Assembly: GCA_902783295.1 (NCBI GenBank)
Contig: CACZQT010000233.1
Span: forward strand, 1-10,597
Direction of reading: 5' to 3'
DNA length: 10,597 nucleotides
From: an uncultured Lachnospiraceae bacterium
Lineage (GTDB): Bacteria > Bacillota > Clostridia > Lachnospirales > Lachnospiraceae
The notes beneath the pieces were generated by a model. The model had not been told where the DNA came from. It worked only from the letters and a program-made list of their open reading frames with translations, and ran no database searches. Positions 1-7,906 of the stretch are shown here, in pieces (within the stretch, counting starts at the first letter, position 1; each line of letters opens with the position of its first letter). Both the position numbers and the translations under genes were made by a program.

Positions 1-66
1 GAGGATATTTCGGACGAATCCGCTGCGGCAGAGGATGTTTCGGACGAATCCGCTGCGGCAGAGGAT
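1..66 (+). repeat. In-frame 30-bp tandem repeat coding an acidic decapeptide
   Basis: Bases 1-30 and 31-60 are the same 30-mer except for one base (A at 7, G at 37). A third copy begins at 61 with GAGGAT and then diverges. The unit is exactly ten codons and encodes EDISDESAAA and EDVSDESAAA. The array reaches the window edge, so the true copy number is not known. Confidence 0.9.
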
Positions 67-1434
67 CCGGAGGAGGATGGCCCGCTGAACCCTGAAGAAG
101 AGATTCCCGAGGAAGAACTCACCCACCTGTATCCCCTGCTGAAGGCTTTTCCGCCTGAGGAAGAGCGTACGCCGGAACAATCCGTGGCGCACGCCCTGTC
201 CCTGGGGGAGATGGCGGACCGGATGCTCCGGAACGATTATAAAGCAAAGTATTTCCGGAAAGCAATGGCGGAGCTGAAACCTCTGGCGGACACAATGCCT
301 GAGGCACTGAAGGGATTCAGAAAATACCGGAAGAAAATGTACAATGCCCGGGCCAGGTTCCGTGCGGAGTCCTATAAGAAGGCCTGCAAGCTGCAGAAAA
401 AAGCCAGAACCGAGGACGATTTCCGGGTTGCGGCGGAAGCCTTTGAGGCGGCTGTCCGCTATGAGAAAAAACACAGGCTGAAAGAGAAGTACACCAGTCC
501 CAAGCTGTTTGAAAAAGCGGAAAAATGTACGGATACGGCGGAAAGAGCGGCTTTCTGCAGAAAGAGGCAGGCGGAAATCCGGAAGAAGGGTGTATACCGC
601 CGCCGCGGGATTCTGGCTGCTCTGGTAGTTCTGGCAGCAGGTCTGATCCTGTTTTCCCGTACGCCGCAGTATATGCGCCTCAAGGGGGATATAGAGCTGA
701 AGGCCGGAATTCCGGAAAAAGCCTGGCAGGCATATTATGAAAACTACCGGGTTACCAAAAGTCCGGAGGTATACGCTGCCTACCAGGACAGCCGCTACAA
801 GGCGGCTGTGTCCGCGAAGAATTCCGACAACCCGGGCGACAGCTGGAAAGACTGGGAGGAAATGGCAAAAAAGGACTACCTGGACAGCCGGAATCAGTTT
901 ACGGATCTGGAACGGCTGCTGATCGAGAGAGCCGTCCCCGGAGATACGGTCACCTTCGGAGGCAAGGAGTGGACTGTTCTGGACAGTGAGGGGAGCCTCC
1001 GGCTCCTGATCCGTAAAGAAGCCATTGCGGAAATTCCTTTCCAGGAGGGCGGCGGTGAATGCACCTGGGGCACAGCGTCCGTGCGGGAATATCTGAATGG
1101 AACCTATCCGGAGAAGAACTTCTCTGCAGAGGAGCTTTCTCTTCTGGCCTGGCATGAGATTCCGGCAGAGGACAACCGGCTGAATGGGACATCCGGCGGA
1201 GAAGCCACACTGGACCGCATGTTCCTGCTGTCGGCTTCGGAAGCGGAGCAGTATTCCGCACACCTGGGAGAGACCAAACGCTGCTGGTGGCTGCGTACAC
1301 CCGGAACCCAGCCGGGAACGATGGCCTTTGTCAATACGGATAAAACGGTAATGGAATACGGGTATGATGCCGCATCTGCGAAGATCCGCATCAAACCCTG
1401 TATCTGGATAGAAACAGCTGTTCCGCAGGAATGA
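1..1434 (+). CDS. Membrane-anchored protein with DUF6273-like C-terminal domain (5' end missing)
   Basis: The frame is open from base 1, so the gene starts upstream of the window; 477 residues are visible. A GTG at 184 is in frame, but the reading frame continues well before it and no ribosome site precedes it, so I do not take it as the start. Visible residues 1-20 are two copies of an acidic decapeptide, followed by a Glu/Pro-rich linker. Residues about 75-200 are Lys/Arg/Ala-rich helices resembling degenerate TPR/Sel1-type units. A single hydrophobic segment at about 203-219 follows a basic Tyr-Arg-Arg-Arg stretch, so by the positive-inside rule the N-terminal part is cytoplasmic and the C-terminal part outside. 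From about residue 313 the sequence fits the DUF6273 pattern: GDTVTFGGKEWTVL, then WWLRTPG near 429-435, then an Ile-Lys-Pro-Cys-Ile-Trp-Ile ending. The molecular role of DUF6273 is unknown. The stop lies 46 bp before ilvD with no terminator seen. The domain call is from memory of the family. Confidence 0.8.
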   Translation, partial: EDISDESAAAEDVSDESAAAEDPEEDGPLNPEEEIPEEELTHLYPLLKAFPPEEERTPEQSVAHALSLGEMADRMLRNDYKAKYFRKAMAELKPLADTMPEALKGFRKYRKKMYNARARFRAESYKKACKLQKKARTEDDFRVAAEAFEAAVRYEKKHRLKEKYTSPKLFEKAEKCTDTAERAAFCRKRQAEIRKKGVYRRRGILAALVVLAAGLILFSRTPQYMRLKGDIELKAGIPEKAWQAYYENYRVTKSPEVYAAYQDSRYKAAVSAKNSDNPGDSWKDWEEMAKKDYLDSRNQFTDLERLLIERAVPGDTVTFGGKEWTVLDSEGSLRLLIRKEAIAEIPFQEGGGECTWGTASVREYLNGTYPEKNFSAEELSLLAWHEIPAEDNRLNGTSGGEATLDRMFLLSASEAEQYSAHLGETKRCWWLRTPGTQPGTMAFVNTDKTVMEYGYDAASAKIRIKPCIWIETAVPQE

Positions 1435-1480
1435 AACGGGACAGACGGTATATGACGGACTGTAAAAAGGAGACAAAATC

Positions 1481-3148
1481 ATGAGAAGCGATTCCGTAAC
1501 CAAGGGGATGCAGCAGGCACCCCACCGTTCCCTGTTCAATGCGCTGGGCATGACTGAAGAAGAACTGAACCGCCCCCTGATCGGCATTGTCAGTTCTTAC
1601 AATGAAATCGTCCCCGGCCATATGAACCTGGACAAGATTACCGCTGCGGTGAAGCAGGGTGTGGCCATGGCAGGCGGCACTCCCATTGTTTTCCCCGCCA
1701 TCGCGGTCTGCGACGGTATTGCCATGGGCCATGTAGGCATGAAGTATTCGCTGGTGACCCGCGACCTGATCTGTGATTCCACAGAATGTATGGCCCTGGC
1801 GCATGCTTTTGACGGCCTGGTCATGATTCCCAACTGCGATAAAAATGTTCCGGGCCTCCTGATGGCAGCTGCCCGCCTGAACATCCCCACAGTGTTTGTC
1901 AGCGGCGGCCCTATGCTGGCCGGTCATGTACATGGGAAGAAGAGAAGCCTTTCTTCCATTTTCGAGGCAGTCGGTTCCTACAGTGCCGGCACCATGACGG
2001 AAGAGGACGTGCGCGAATTCGAAAACCATGTATGTCCGACCTGCGGTTCCTGCTCGGGTATGTATACCGCAAACAGCATGAACTGTCTGACGGAAGCCAT
2101 CGGTATGGGCCTGGAAGGCAACGGAACCATTCCCGCTGTTTATTCCGAGCGCATCAAGCTGGCGAAACATGCCGGAATGAAGGTCATGGAACTGCTGGAA
2201 AAGAACATCCGGCCTCGTGACATTATGAATGAAAAGGCCTTCATCAACGCCCTTACTGTGGATATGGCTCTGGGCTGCTCCACCAATACCATGCTGCACA
2301 TCCCGGCCATCGCCCACGAAGCCGGCGTAGAACTGAATGTGGACATTGCGAATGAGATCAGCAAGCGTACTCCGAACCTTTGCCATCTGGCACCGGCCGG
2401 CCCTACCTATATGGAGGACCTCTATGAAGCCGGCGGCGTATACGCGGTTATGAAAGAGCTGACAAAGAAGGATCTTCTGTACACAGATCTGATCACAGCT
2501 ACCGGGAAGACGGTAGGGGAGAACATTGCCCATGCCATCAACCGGAATCCGGAGGTGATCCGCCCGCTGGAGAATCCTTACAGCGAGACCGGCGGTCTGG
2601 CAATCCTGAAGGGCAACCTGGCGCCGGATTCGGGTGTTGTGAAACGTTCCGCCGTGGTGCCGGAAATGATGAAGCACGAAGGCCCTGCCCGTGTCTTTGA
2701 CTGCGAAGAGGATGCGATCGATGCCATCAAGGGCGGGAAGATCGTAGCCGGCGATGTGGTGATCATCCGTTATGAAGGCCCTAAGGGAGGCCCCGGCATG
2801 CGGGAGATGCTGAACCCCACATCCGCGATCGCAGGCATGGGTCTGGGTTCCACGGTAGCCCTGATTACGGACGGCCGTTTTTCCGGCGCGTCCCGCGGCG
2901 CTTCCATCGGTCATGTATCGCCTGAGGCGGCGGTAGGAGGGCCTATTGCCCTGGTAGAAGAAGGCGATATCATCTCCATCGATATTGATAACTGCTCCCT
3001 GAATGTGAAGATTTCCGACGAGGAAATGGCAGCCAGACGTGCAAAATGGCAGCCCAGACAGCCCCGGGTGACGACAGGATATCTGGCCCGCTATGAGAAA
3101 CTGGTTACCAGCGGAAACCGCGGCGCCATCTTGGAGATGAACGTATAA
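1481..3148 (+). CDS. ilvD: Dihydroxy-acid dehydratase
   Basis: This cytoplasmic iron-sulfur enzyme dehydrates 2,3-dihydroxy-isovalerate and 2,3-dihydroxy-3-methylvalerate to the 2-oxo acids that precede valine, leucine and isoleucine. The 555-residue protein has the normal family length. Visible signatures are CDKNVPG (Cys119), CPTCGSCSGMYTANSMNC (Cys185, 188, 191) and the C-terminal LITDGRFSGASRGASIGHVS. Cys119 and Cys191 fit the two conserved cluster ligands. The place where [2Fe-2S]-type enzymes carry a third Cys (Pro-Cys-Asn) reads Pro-Gly-His at residues 45-47, as in the E. coli-type [4Fe-4S] enzyme; an oxygen-labile cluster is therefore an inference. The ATG is set by AAGGAG at 1467-1472 with an 8-nt spacer. 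ilvB follows after 46 bp, which suggests co-transcription. No T-box or leader attenuator fits in the 46 bp upstream. Edd, the related 6-phosphogluconate dehydratase, is less likely given the ilvB neighbour and closer motif match. Confidence 0.97.
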   Translation: MRSDSVTKGMQQAPHRSLFNALGMTEEELNRPLIGIVSSYNEIVPGHMNLDKITAAVKQGVAMAGGTPIVFPAIAVCDGIAMGHVGMKYSLVTRDLICDSTECMALAHAFDGLVMIPNCDKNVPGLLMAAARLNIPTVFVSGGPMLAGHVHGKKRSLSSIFEAVGSYSAGTMTEEDVREFENHVCPTCGSCSGMYTANSMNCLTEAIGMGLEGNGTIPAVYSERIKLAKHAGMKVMELLEKNIRPRDIMNEKAFINALTVDMALGCSTNTMLHIPAIAHEAGVELNVDIANEISKRTPNLCHLAPAGPTYMEDLYEAGGVYAVMKELTKKDLLYTDLITATGKTVGENIAHAINRNPEVIRPLENPYSETGGLAILKGNLAPDSGVVKRSAVVPEMMKHEGPARVFDCEEDAIDAIKGGKIVAGDVVIIRYEGPKGGPGMREMLNPTSAIAGMGLGSTVALITDGRFSGASRGASIGHVSPEAAVGGPIALVEEGDIISIDIDNCSLNVKISDEEMAARRAKWQPRQPRVTTGYLARYEKLVTSGNRGAILEMNV

Positions 3149-3194
3149 ATAAAGCCATTCACTGTTTATACGCTATCAGATAAAGGAGAAAACT

Positions 3195-4874
3195 ATGCAG
3201 CTGAATGGCTCTCAGATCGTCATGGAATGCCTTCTGGAACAGGGCGTGGATACCGTTTTCGGATATCCGGGCGGCGCTATTCTGAATGTCTATGACGAAT
3301 TATACAAATATTCCGACAGGATCCACCATGTGCTGACCTCTCATGAGCAGGGAGCGGCGCACGCAGCGGATGGCTATGCCCGGGCAACCGGTCGTGTAGG
3401 TGTCTGCTTTGCCACCTCCGGTCCCGGAGCGACGAATCTGGTAACGGGTATCGCTACCGCCTATATGGATTCCGTACCTCTGGTCGCCATTACCTGCAAC
3501 GTGGGGAATGCAGTGCTGGGCAAGGATTCCTTCCAGGAGATCGATATTTCCGGCATCACCATTCCCATCACGAAATACAGCTCTCTGGTCAAGAGAGTAG
3601 AGGACCTGGCTCCCATGCTGCGCAAGGCTTTCCGGCTGGCGCAGGAAGGACGTCCCGGCCCCGTTCTGGTGGACATTACCAAGGACGTAACAGCCGCCGT
3701 GGGTGAATATGAGCCGCAGAAACCGGAAAAGATCGTGAAGATGGTACCGCAGGATGCGGAGGCAGTAGAAACAGTGCTCTCCATGATCCGCGAGGCGAAG
3801 AAACCCTTCGTTTTCGCAGGCGGCGGTGTGATTCTGGCAGATGCTTCCGAAGAACTGTCCGAATTCGTGAAGAAACTGGATACGCCGGTGACCCTTTCCC
3901 TGATGGGACAGGGGGCTTTTGATGAAGCGGATCCGCGGTATACGGGTATGCTGGGCATGCACGGCACCAAGGCTACGAACTACGGGGTGGCGGAATGTGA
4001 CCTTCTGGTCGGCATCGGGGTCCGTTTTTCGGACCGCTGCACCGGCAATACGAAGAAATTCGCCAGCCACGCGAAGATCGTACAGATTGATATTGACCCT
4101 GCGGAAGTGAACAAGAACATCCGCACGGATGCCCATATTATCGGGGATATCCGGGAGACCCTCCGTGTACTGAATGAAAAGCTTGAACAGCAGGCTCATC
4201 CGGAATGGATGGCACACATTGCTGAGCTGAAGGAGAAATATCCTCTTACGGTATCGGAAACAGGATTGAGCGGTCCCGGCGTGGTACAGACAGTGGACCG
4301 CCTGACCGGGGCGGATACTGTTATCGTAACCGATGTGGGGCAGCACCAGATGTGGGCTTCCCAGCATTATACCTACCGTACGCCCCGGACCTTCCTGAGC
4401 TCCGGCGGCCTGGGAACCATGGGCTATGGCCTGGGGGCAGCCATTGGTGCAAAGGTGGGCTGTCCGGATAAGACGGTTGTCCTGATTACAGGGGATGGCT
4501 GCCTGCGCATGAACATGAACGAGCTGGCGACGGTCAGCCGGAATGAGATTCCCGTGATCGTGGTGGTGGTCAACAATCATGTTCTGGGCATGGTCCGGCA
4601 GTGGCAGACGCTGTTTTACGGAGGACGTTATTCCCATACGGTTCTCCGGGATAAGGTATCCTTCCCGGCCGTGGCGGAAGCCATGGGTGTGAAAGGATAT
4701 CAGGCCTGCACGAAAGAGGAACTGGAAGCGGCCCTTTCCGAAGCGCTGGCTTCCGGAAAAGCAGCCCTGATCGACTGCGCGATCGACAGTGACGAGAAGG
4801 TATTTCCTATGGTAGAGCCGGGCGGCCTGCTGGAAGATACCTTCGACGAAAACGACGTAGTTACAGGGGCATAA
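3195..4874 (+). CDS. ilvB: Acetohydroxyacid (acetolactate) synthase, catalytic large subunit
   Basis: This ThDP- and FAD-dependent enzyme condenses pyruvate with pyruvate or 2-oxobutyrate, the first committed step to valine/leucine and isoleucine. The 559 residues show the three expected domains. The N-terminal ThDP domain carries catalytic Glu51 in SHEQGAAHAADGYARA. The central FAD-type domain includes LGMHGTKATNYGVAECD and an IDIDPAEVNKN segment. The C-terminal ThDP domain has GDG at 433-435 and Asn-Asn at 460-461, giving metal ligands Asp434 and Asn461, followed by the VRQWQ motif (Trp470). The FAD region and KDSFQE motif favour biosynthetic AHAS over catabolic acetolactate synthase. One variation is AITCNV where AITGxV is usual. 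AAAGGAG at 3182-3188 sits 6 nt before the ATG. No small regulatory subunit gene (ilvN/ilvH) or ilvC follows: the next gene is clpC, so the regulatory subunit, if present, is encoded elsewhere. Confidence 0.96.
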   Translation: MQLNGSQIVMECLLEQGVDTVFGYPGGAILNVYDELYKYSDRIHHVLTSHEQGAAHAADGYARATGRVGVCFATSGPGATNLVTGIATAYMDSVPLVAITCNVGNAVLGKDSFQEIDISGITIPITKYSSLVKRVEDLAPMLRKAFRLAQEGRPGPVLVDITKDVTAAVGEYEPQKPEKIVKMVPQDAEAVETVLSMIREAKKPFVFAGGGVILADASEELSEFVKKLDTPVTLSLMGQGAFDEADPRYTGMLGMHGTKATNYGVAECDLLVGIGVRFSDRCTGNTKKFASHAKIVQIDIDPAEVNKNIRTDAHIIGDIRETLRVLNEKLEQQAHPEWMAHIAELKEKYPLTVSETGLSGPGVVQTVDRLTGADTVIVTDVGQHQMWASQHYTYRTPRTFLSSGGLGTMGYGLGAAIGAKVGCPDKTVVLITGDGCLRMNMNELATVSRNEIPVIVVVVNNHVLGMVRQWQTLFYGGRYSHTVLRDKVSFPAVAEAMGVKGYQACTKEELEAALSEALASGKAALIDCAIDSDEKVFPMVEPGGLLEDTFDENDVVTGA

Positions 4875-4880
4875 GTCTGA

Positions 4881-4910
4881 TCGCACTGACAAGCCTGCTT
4901 GTCAGTGCGA
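4881..4910 (+). other. Perfect 13-bp inverted repeat (hairpin) between ilvB and clpC, no U-tract
   Basis: Bases 4881-4893 (TCGCACTGACAAG) are perfectly complementary to 4898-4910 (CTTGTCAGTGCGA), with the 4-base loop CCTG. The flanking TCTGA (4876-4880) and TCAGA (4917-4921) could add a lower stem across a one-sided six-base bulge. The stem begins six bases after the ilvB stop. The bases that follow are AACAATTCAG, so it lacks the T-run of an intrinsic terminator. It may be an mRNA-stabilising 3' end, a processing site, a weak or factor-dependent terminator, or a protein-binding palindrome. The structure is certain; its role is not. Confidence 0.75.
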
Positions 4911-4926
4911 AACAATTCAGAGAGAT

Positions 4927-4931
4927 AGGAG
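4927..4931 (+). promoter_or_regulatory. Ribosome binding site that fixes the clpC start
   Basis: AGGAG at 4927-4931 lies 9 nt before the ATG at 4941 but only 3 nt before an in-frame TTG at 4935. The spacing supports the ATG, so the protein begins Met-Tyr-Thr-Trp. Confidence 0.8.
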
Positions 4932-4940
4932 TAATTGCCT

Positions 4941-7388
4941 ATGTATACCTGGAGCCATCCTCAGTCTCCTCAGCTGAAGGCGGTCCTGGCGGAAGCACAG
5001 AAGGCGGCAGCCGATGTTTCCGCCGGTTATATCGGGACCGAACATCTTCTGCTGGGGCTGGTGAGGACAGAGTGCACCGCGTCCCGCGTTCTTCGGACGG
5101 TGAAGGTGACGGATCCGGATCTGACCGCCCTGATTGCGCGGCTTATCACGCCGGATACGGCCGGTTCCGTACAGAAACCGGACTGGTCTCCCAAGTCAGA
5201 ACAGGTTTTTTCCGCTTCAGAACAGATCTGCGTCAGCCTGGGACGGGAGTCCGTGGGAACAGACCATCTGCTTCTGGGCATGATGCGGGATGAGGACAGC
5301 GTAGCCATACGGCTTTTAAACACGATGGAGGTGGGCTACGAACAACTCATGGAGGAACTGCTTTCTGCCATGGGTGAGGATGCGGCTTATCTGGCGTCCC
5401 AGAACCTGTACCGGGGAACACAGACGCTGGACCACTTCAGCCGGGACCTGACAGCTCTGGCGGAAGCAGGACAGATGGATCCTGTAATCGGGCGTGAGAA
5501 GGAACTCTCCCGCCTGCTGCAGATTCTGTGCCGGCGTACGAAAAACAATCCCTGCCTGATCGGGGAACCGGGAGTCGGAAAGACCGCCATTGTGGAGCTT
5601 TTGGCGCAGAAACTGGCCCGTGGAGAGGTACCTGCTGTTCTGGAAGGAAAACGTCTGCTGGCGCTGGACCTTTCCGGAATGGTAGCGGGAACCAAATACC
5701 GCGGCGAGTTTGAGGAACGTATTAAGAGAGTAATCCAGGAAGCGGCCGGGGACAGGAGGATCATCCTTTTCCTGGATGAGATTCATACCCTGATCGGGGC
5801 CGGCGGCGCAGAAGGAAGTCTGGATGCGGCCAATATTTTAAAACCGGCTCTGTCCCGCGGTGAAATACAGCTCATCGGCGCTACGACAGTTTCGGAATAC
5901 CGTAAGCGGATTGAGAAGGATGCAGCCCTGGAAAGGCGCTTCCAGCCGGTAATGGTGGAAGAACCTACAGTCGGGGAAACGACGGAAATTCTGCGCGGGG
6001 TCTGTGCCCGTTATGAAGCTCATCATGGGGTGAGGGTGCAGGATGAAGCCCTGGCGGAAGCCGCGGCACTTTCCGCCCGATATGTCGGGGACCGTTTTCT
6101 TCCGGACAAGGCGCTGGATCTGCTGGATGAATCCTGTGCAAGAGCGCAGCTTTCCGGCGGAAATGCTTTTGGGAAAAAATCATCGCTTGAAAAGAAACGC
6201 GAGGAACTGGAGAACGCCAGGGAAGCAGCTATCCGGGAACAGCGTTTTGAGGATCTGCGGAAACTGACAGCCCAGCAGGCGAAGCTGGACCGGAAGGAAG
6301 CGCAGGCAAAAGAACAGCAGGGCCGCGGGGAAGGCGTACCTGTGGTGACGCCGGAAACGGTGGCGGAGGTGGTATCCTCCTGGACTAAAATTCCTGTCAG
6401 CCGTCTCGCACAGAAAGAGACGGAAAAACTGAAAAGCCTGGAAAAGGAACTGGAGAAGAGGGTGATCGGGCAGCAGGAAGCGGTGGAAGCCGTATCCCGG
6501 GCTGTTCGGCGCGGCCGGATCGGACTGAAAGACCCGGCCAGGCCAATCGGCTCGTTCCTGTTCCTGGGTCCTACCGGTGTAGGAAAGACGGAATTGTGCA
6601 AAGCACTGGCGGAAGTGGTTTTCGGAAAAGAAAACGCCATGATCCGTGTGGACATGTCGGAATATATGGAAAAGCACTCCGTATCGCGCATCATCGGATC
6701 GCCGCCCGGTTATGTGGGTTATGAGGAAGGCGGCCAGCTTTCGGAAAAGGTACGGAGGAATCCGTATTCTCTGATCCTTTTCGATGAAATCGAGAAGGCA
6801 CATCCGGAAGTTTTCAACGTGCTGCTGCAGATTCTGGATGACGGCCGCGTGACTGATTCGCAGGGCAGAACGGTGGATTTTAAAAACACCATCCTGATCA
6901 TGACCAGCAACGCAGGTGCGGAGAGGATTGTAGCCCCGAAGAAACTGGGATTTGCCGGAAAAGAGGATGCCGCCGCCGACCATGAACGCATGAAGACAGG
7001 CGTCATGGAGGAAGTGAAGAGGCTGTTCCGTCCGGAATTTCTGAACCGTATCGATGAAACCATAGTTTTCCATTCCCTGACGAAGGAAGACATGCGGAAG
7101 ATTTTTGCGATCCTGCTGAACCGAATGAACCAGAGCTTTGAGGCTTCGCACCGGATTCATCTGACGGTAAGTCCGGCGGCGAGGGATGCGCTGATCGAAA
7201 AAGGGTATGACCCGAAATTCGGTGCCAGACCGCTGCGCAGGGTGATGCAGCGGGAGATCGAAGACGCTTTGTCCGAGGAATTGCTGGCGGAACGCATCAA
7301 GGACGGCGACACGGCAAGCCTGAATCTCTCCAAAGGAAAGTTTTCCTTTAAGGTAACCGGCAGACACAGAGGAAAAGACAACCTGTAA
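4941..7388 (+). CDS. clpC: ATP-dependent Clp protease ATP-binding subunit ClpC
   Basis: This cytoplasmic AAA+ unfoldase feeds misfolded and regulated proteins to the ClpP peptidase. From the ATG at 4941 it has 815 residues, close to Bacillus ClpC. In order: a double Clp_N repeat (residues about 1-145, with GTEHLLLGL and GTDHLLLGM); AAA-1 with Walker A GEPGVGKT (Lys214) and Walker B LFLDEIHT (Asp279-Glu280); a short charged coiled-coil middle domain at about 410-455 (the UVR-type M-domain of ClpC, shorter than in ClpB); AAA-2 with GPTGVGKT (Lys549) and LILFDEIEKAHPEV (Asp615-Glu616); then Leu-Gly-Phe at 669-671, matching the ClpP-docking loop; and sensor-2 GARPLRR near the end. The lack of a zinc finger argues against ClpE. 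The usual ctsR-mcsA-mcsB genes do not precede it (ilvB does), and I see no CtsR heptad operator upstream. The in-frame TTG six bases upstream is less likely as a start because of spacing. Confidence 0.97.
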   Translation: MYTWSHPQSPQLKAVLAEAQKAAADVSAGYIGTEHLLLGLVRTECTASRVLRTVKVTDPDLTALIARLITPDTAGSVQKPDWSPKSEQVFSASEQICVSLGRESVGTDHLLLGMMRDEDSVAIRLLNTMEVGYEQLMEELLSAMGEDAAYLASQNLYRGTQTLDHFSRDLTALAEAGQMDPVIGREKELSRLLQILCRRTKNNPCLIGEPGVGKTAIVELLAQKLARGEVPAVLEGKRLLALDLSGMVAGTKYRGEFEERIKRVIQEAAGDRRIILFLDEIHTLIGAGGAEGSLDAANILKPALSRGEIQLIGATTVSEYRKRIEKDAALERRFQPVMVEEPTVGETTEILRGVCARYEAHHGVRVQDEALAEAAALSARYVGDRFLPDKALDLLDESCARAQLSGGNAFGKKSSLEKKREELENAREAAIREQRFEDLRKLTAQQAKLDRKEAQAKEQQGRGEGVPVVTPETVAEVVSSWTKIPVSRLAQKETEKLKSLEKELEKRVIGQQEAVEAVSRAVRRGRIGLKDPARPIGSFLFLGPTGVGKTELCKALAEVVFGKENAMIRVDMSEYMEKHSVSRIIGSPPGYVGYEEGGQLSEKVRRNPYSLILFDEIEKAHPEVFNVLLQILDDGRVTDSQGRTVDFKNTILIMTSNAGAERIVAPKKLGFAGKEDAAADHERMKTGVMEEVKRLFRPEFLNRIDETIVFHSLTKEDMRKIFAILLNRMNQSFEASHRIHLTVSPAARDALIEKGYDPKFGARPLRRVMQREIEDALSEELLAERIKDGDTASLNLSKGKFSFKVTGRHRGKDNL

Positions 7389-7468
7389 ACGTAACTATTC
7401 AGAATCAATCCACGATCTTTAATAAACAGATTATCCGGTGAAATACCGGTAAAGGAGGAACAATCACC

Positions 7469-7882
7469 ATGGCAGTGGTGGAAGAACTGGTTCGCGGTGA
7501 AGCGAATGGAGCCGTCAGCTTCGGGAATTATCAGCTCAACGTAAAGAGCAAGAAGGAAGATGTGGAAGTAGCCGGTGATCTCTATAAGGTAAAAACTTTT
7601 GGGGAAATCACCAAGCTGGAAAAGAACGGCCTGTTCGTGTATGAATCCGTGCCGGGGACTGCAGTGACTGATTTTCAGGCCGGAGAGAATGGCATCCGTT
7701 TTACGGTCTGGGGCAACAAGGACGCGGAAATCACCGTCCAGATGGAAGAAAATGCCCAGTATGTTATCCGCTTTAACGGGGAACAGCACGGACTGATGGA
7801 AACCAACCGCAGCGGCAAGCTCTCCCTCGGGGTATCTCTGGACGAAGGTATGCCGGTAAAGGTGGAAATCACACGCAGATAA
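7469..7882 (+). CDS. Conserved hypothetical protein between clpC and radA
   Basis: This 137-residue protein has no signal peptide, membrane segment or cysteine. It is rich in alternating hydrophobic and charged stretches (for example GIRFTVWGNKDAEITVQME and QYVIRFNGEQHGLMETN) that suggest an all-beta fold. The N-terminal half has EVAGDLYKVKTFGEITKLEK and NGLFVYESVPGTAVTDFQ. I recall similar short clostridial proteins, some labelled 'endosialidase' in databases, but I see no catalytic motif supporting an enzyme and would not transfer that name. A strong AAAGGAGG (7451-7458) lies 10 nt before the ATG. The 80-bp gap after clpC contains only a small CCGGT/ACCGG stem (7435-7449) and no clear terminator, and radA follows after 24 bp, so co-transcription with clpC and radA is likely. 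Function is unknown; gene position hints at proteostasis or DNA repair but does not prove it. Confidence 0.88.
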   Translation: MAVVEELVRGEANGAVSFGNYQLNVKSKKEDVEVAGDLYKVKTFGEITKLEKNGLFVYESVPGTAVTDFQAGENGIRFTVWGNKDAEITVQMEENAQYVIRFNGEQHGLMETNRSGKLSLGVSLDEGMPVKVEITRR

Positions 7883-7906
7883 AGAGATGAACATTTAGGA
7901 GAAAGC

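Noticed and set aside
184..186. GTG at 184 as the start of the first gene
   Set aside because: The same frame is open back to base 1 with protein-like acidic repeats, and there is no ribosome site before the GTG.
1391..2914. 507-codon open frame on the minus strand opposite ilvD
   Set aside because: It is a shadow of ilvD codon usage. The translation is low-complexity His/Gly/Arg-rich with no domain, while the plus strand encodes a complete recognised enzyme.
3300..4892. 530-codon open frame on the minus strand opposite ilvB
   Set aside because: It is an antisense shadow of a complete ilvB. It has no ribosome site or recognisable motif.
4935..4937. TTG at 4935 as the clpC start
   Set aside because: It is only 3 nt from AGGAG; the ATG at 4941 has normal spacing and gives the usual ClpC N-terminus.
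6180..7367. 395-codon open frame on the minus strand opposite clpC
   Set aside because: It is an antisense shadow of the ClpC middle and AAA-2 regions, with no family resemblance.
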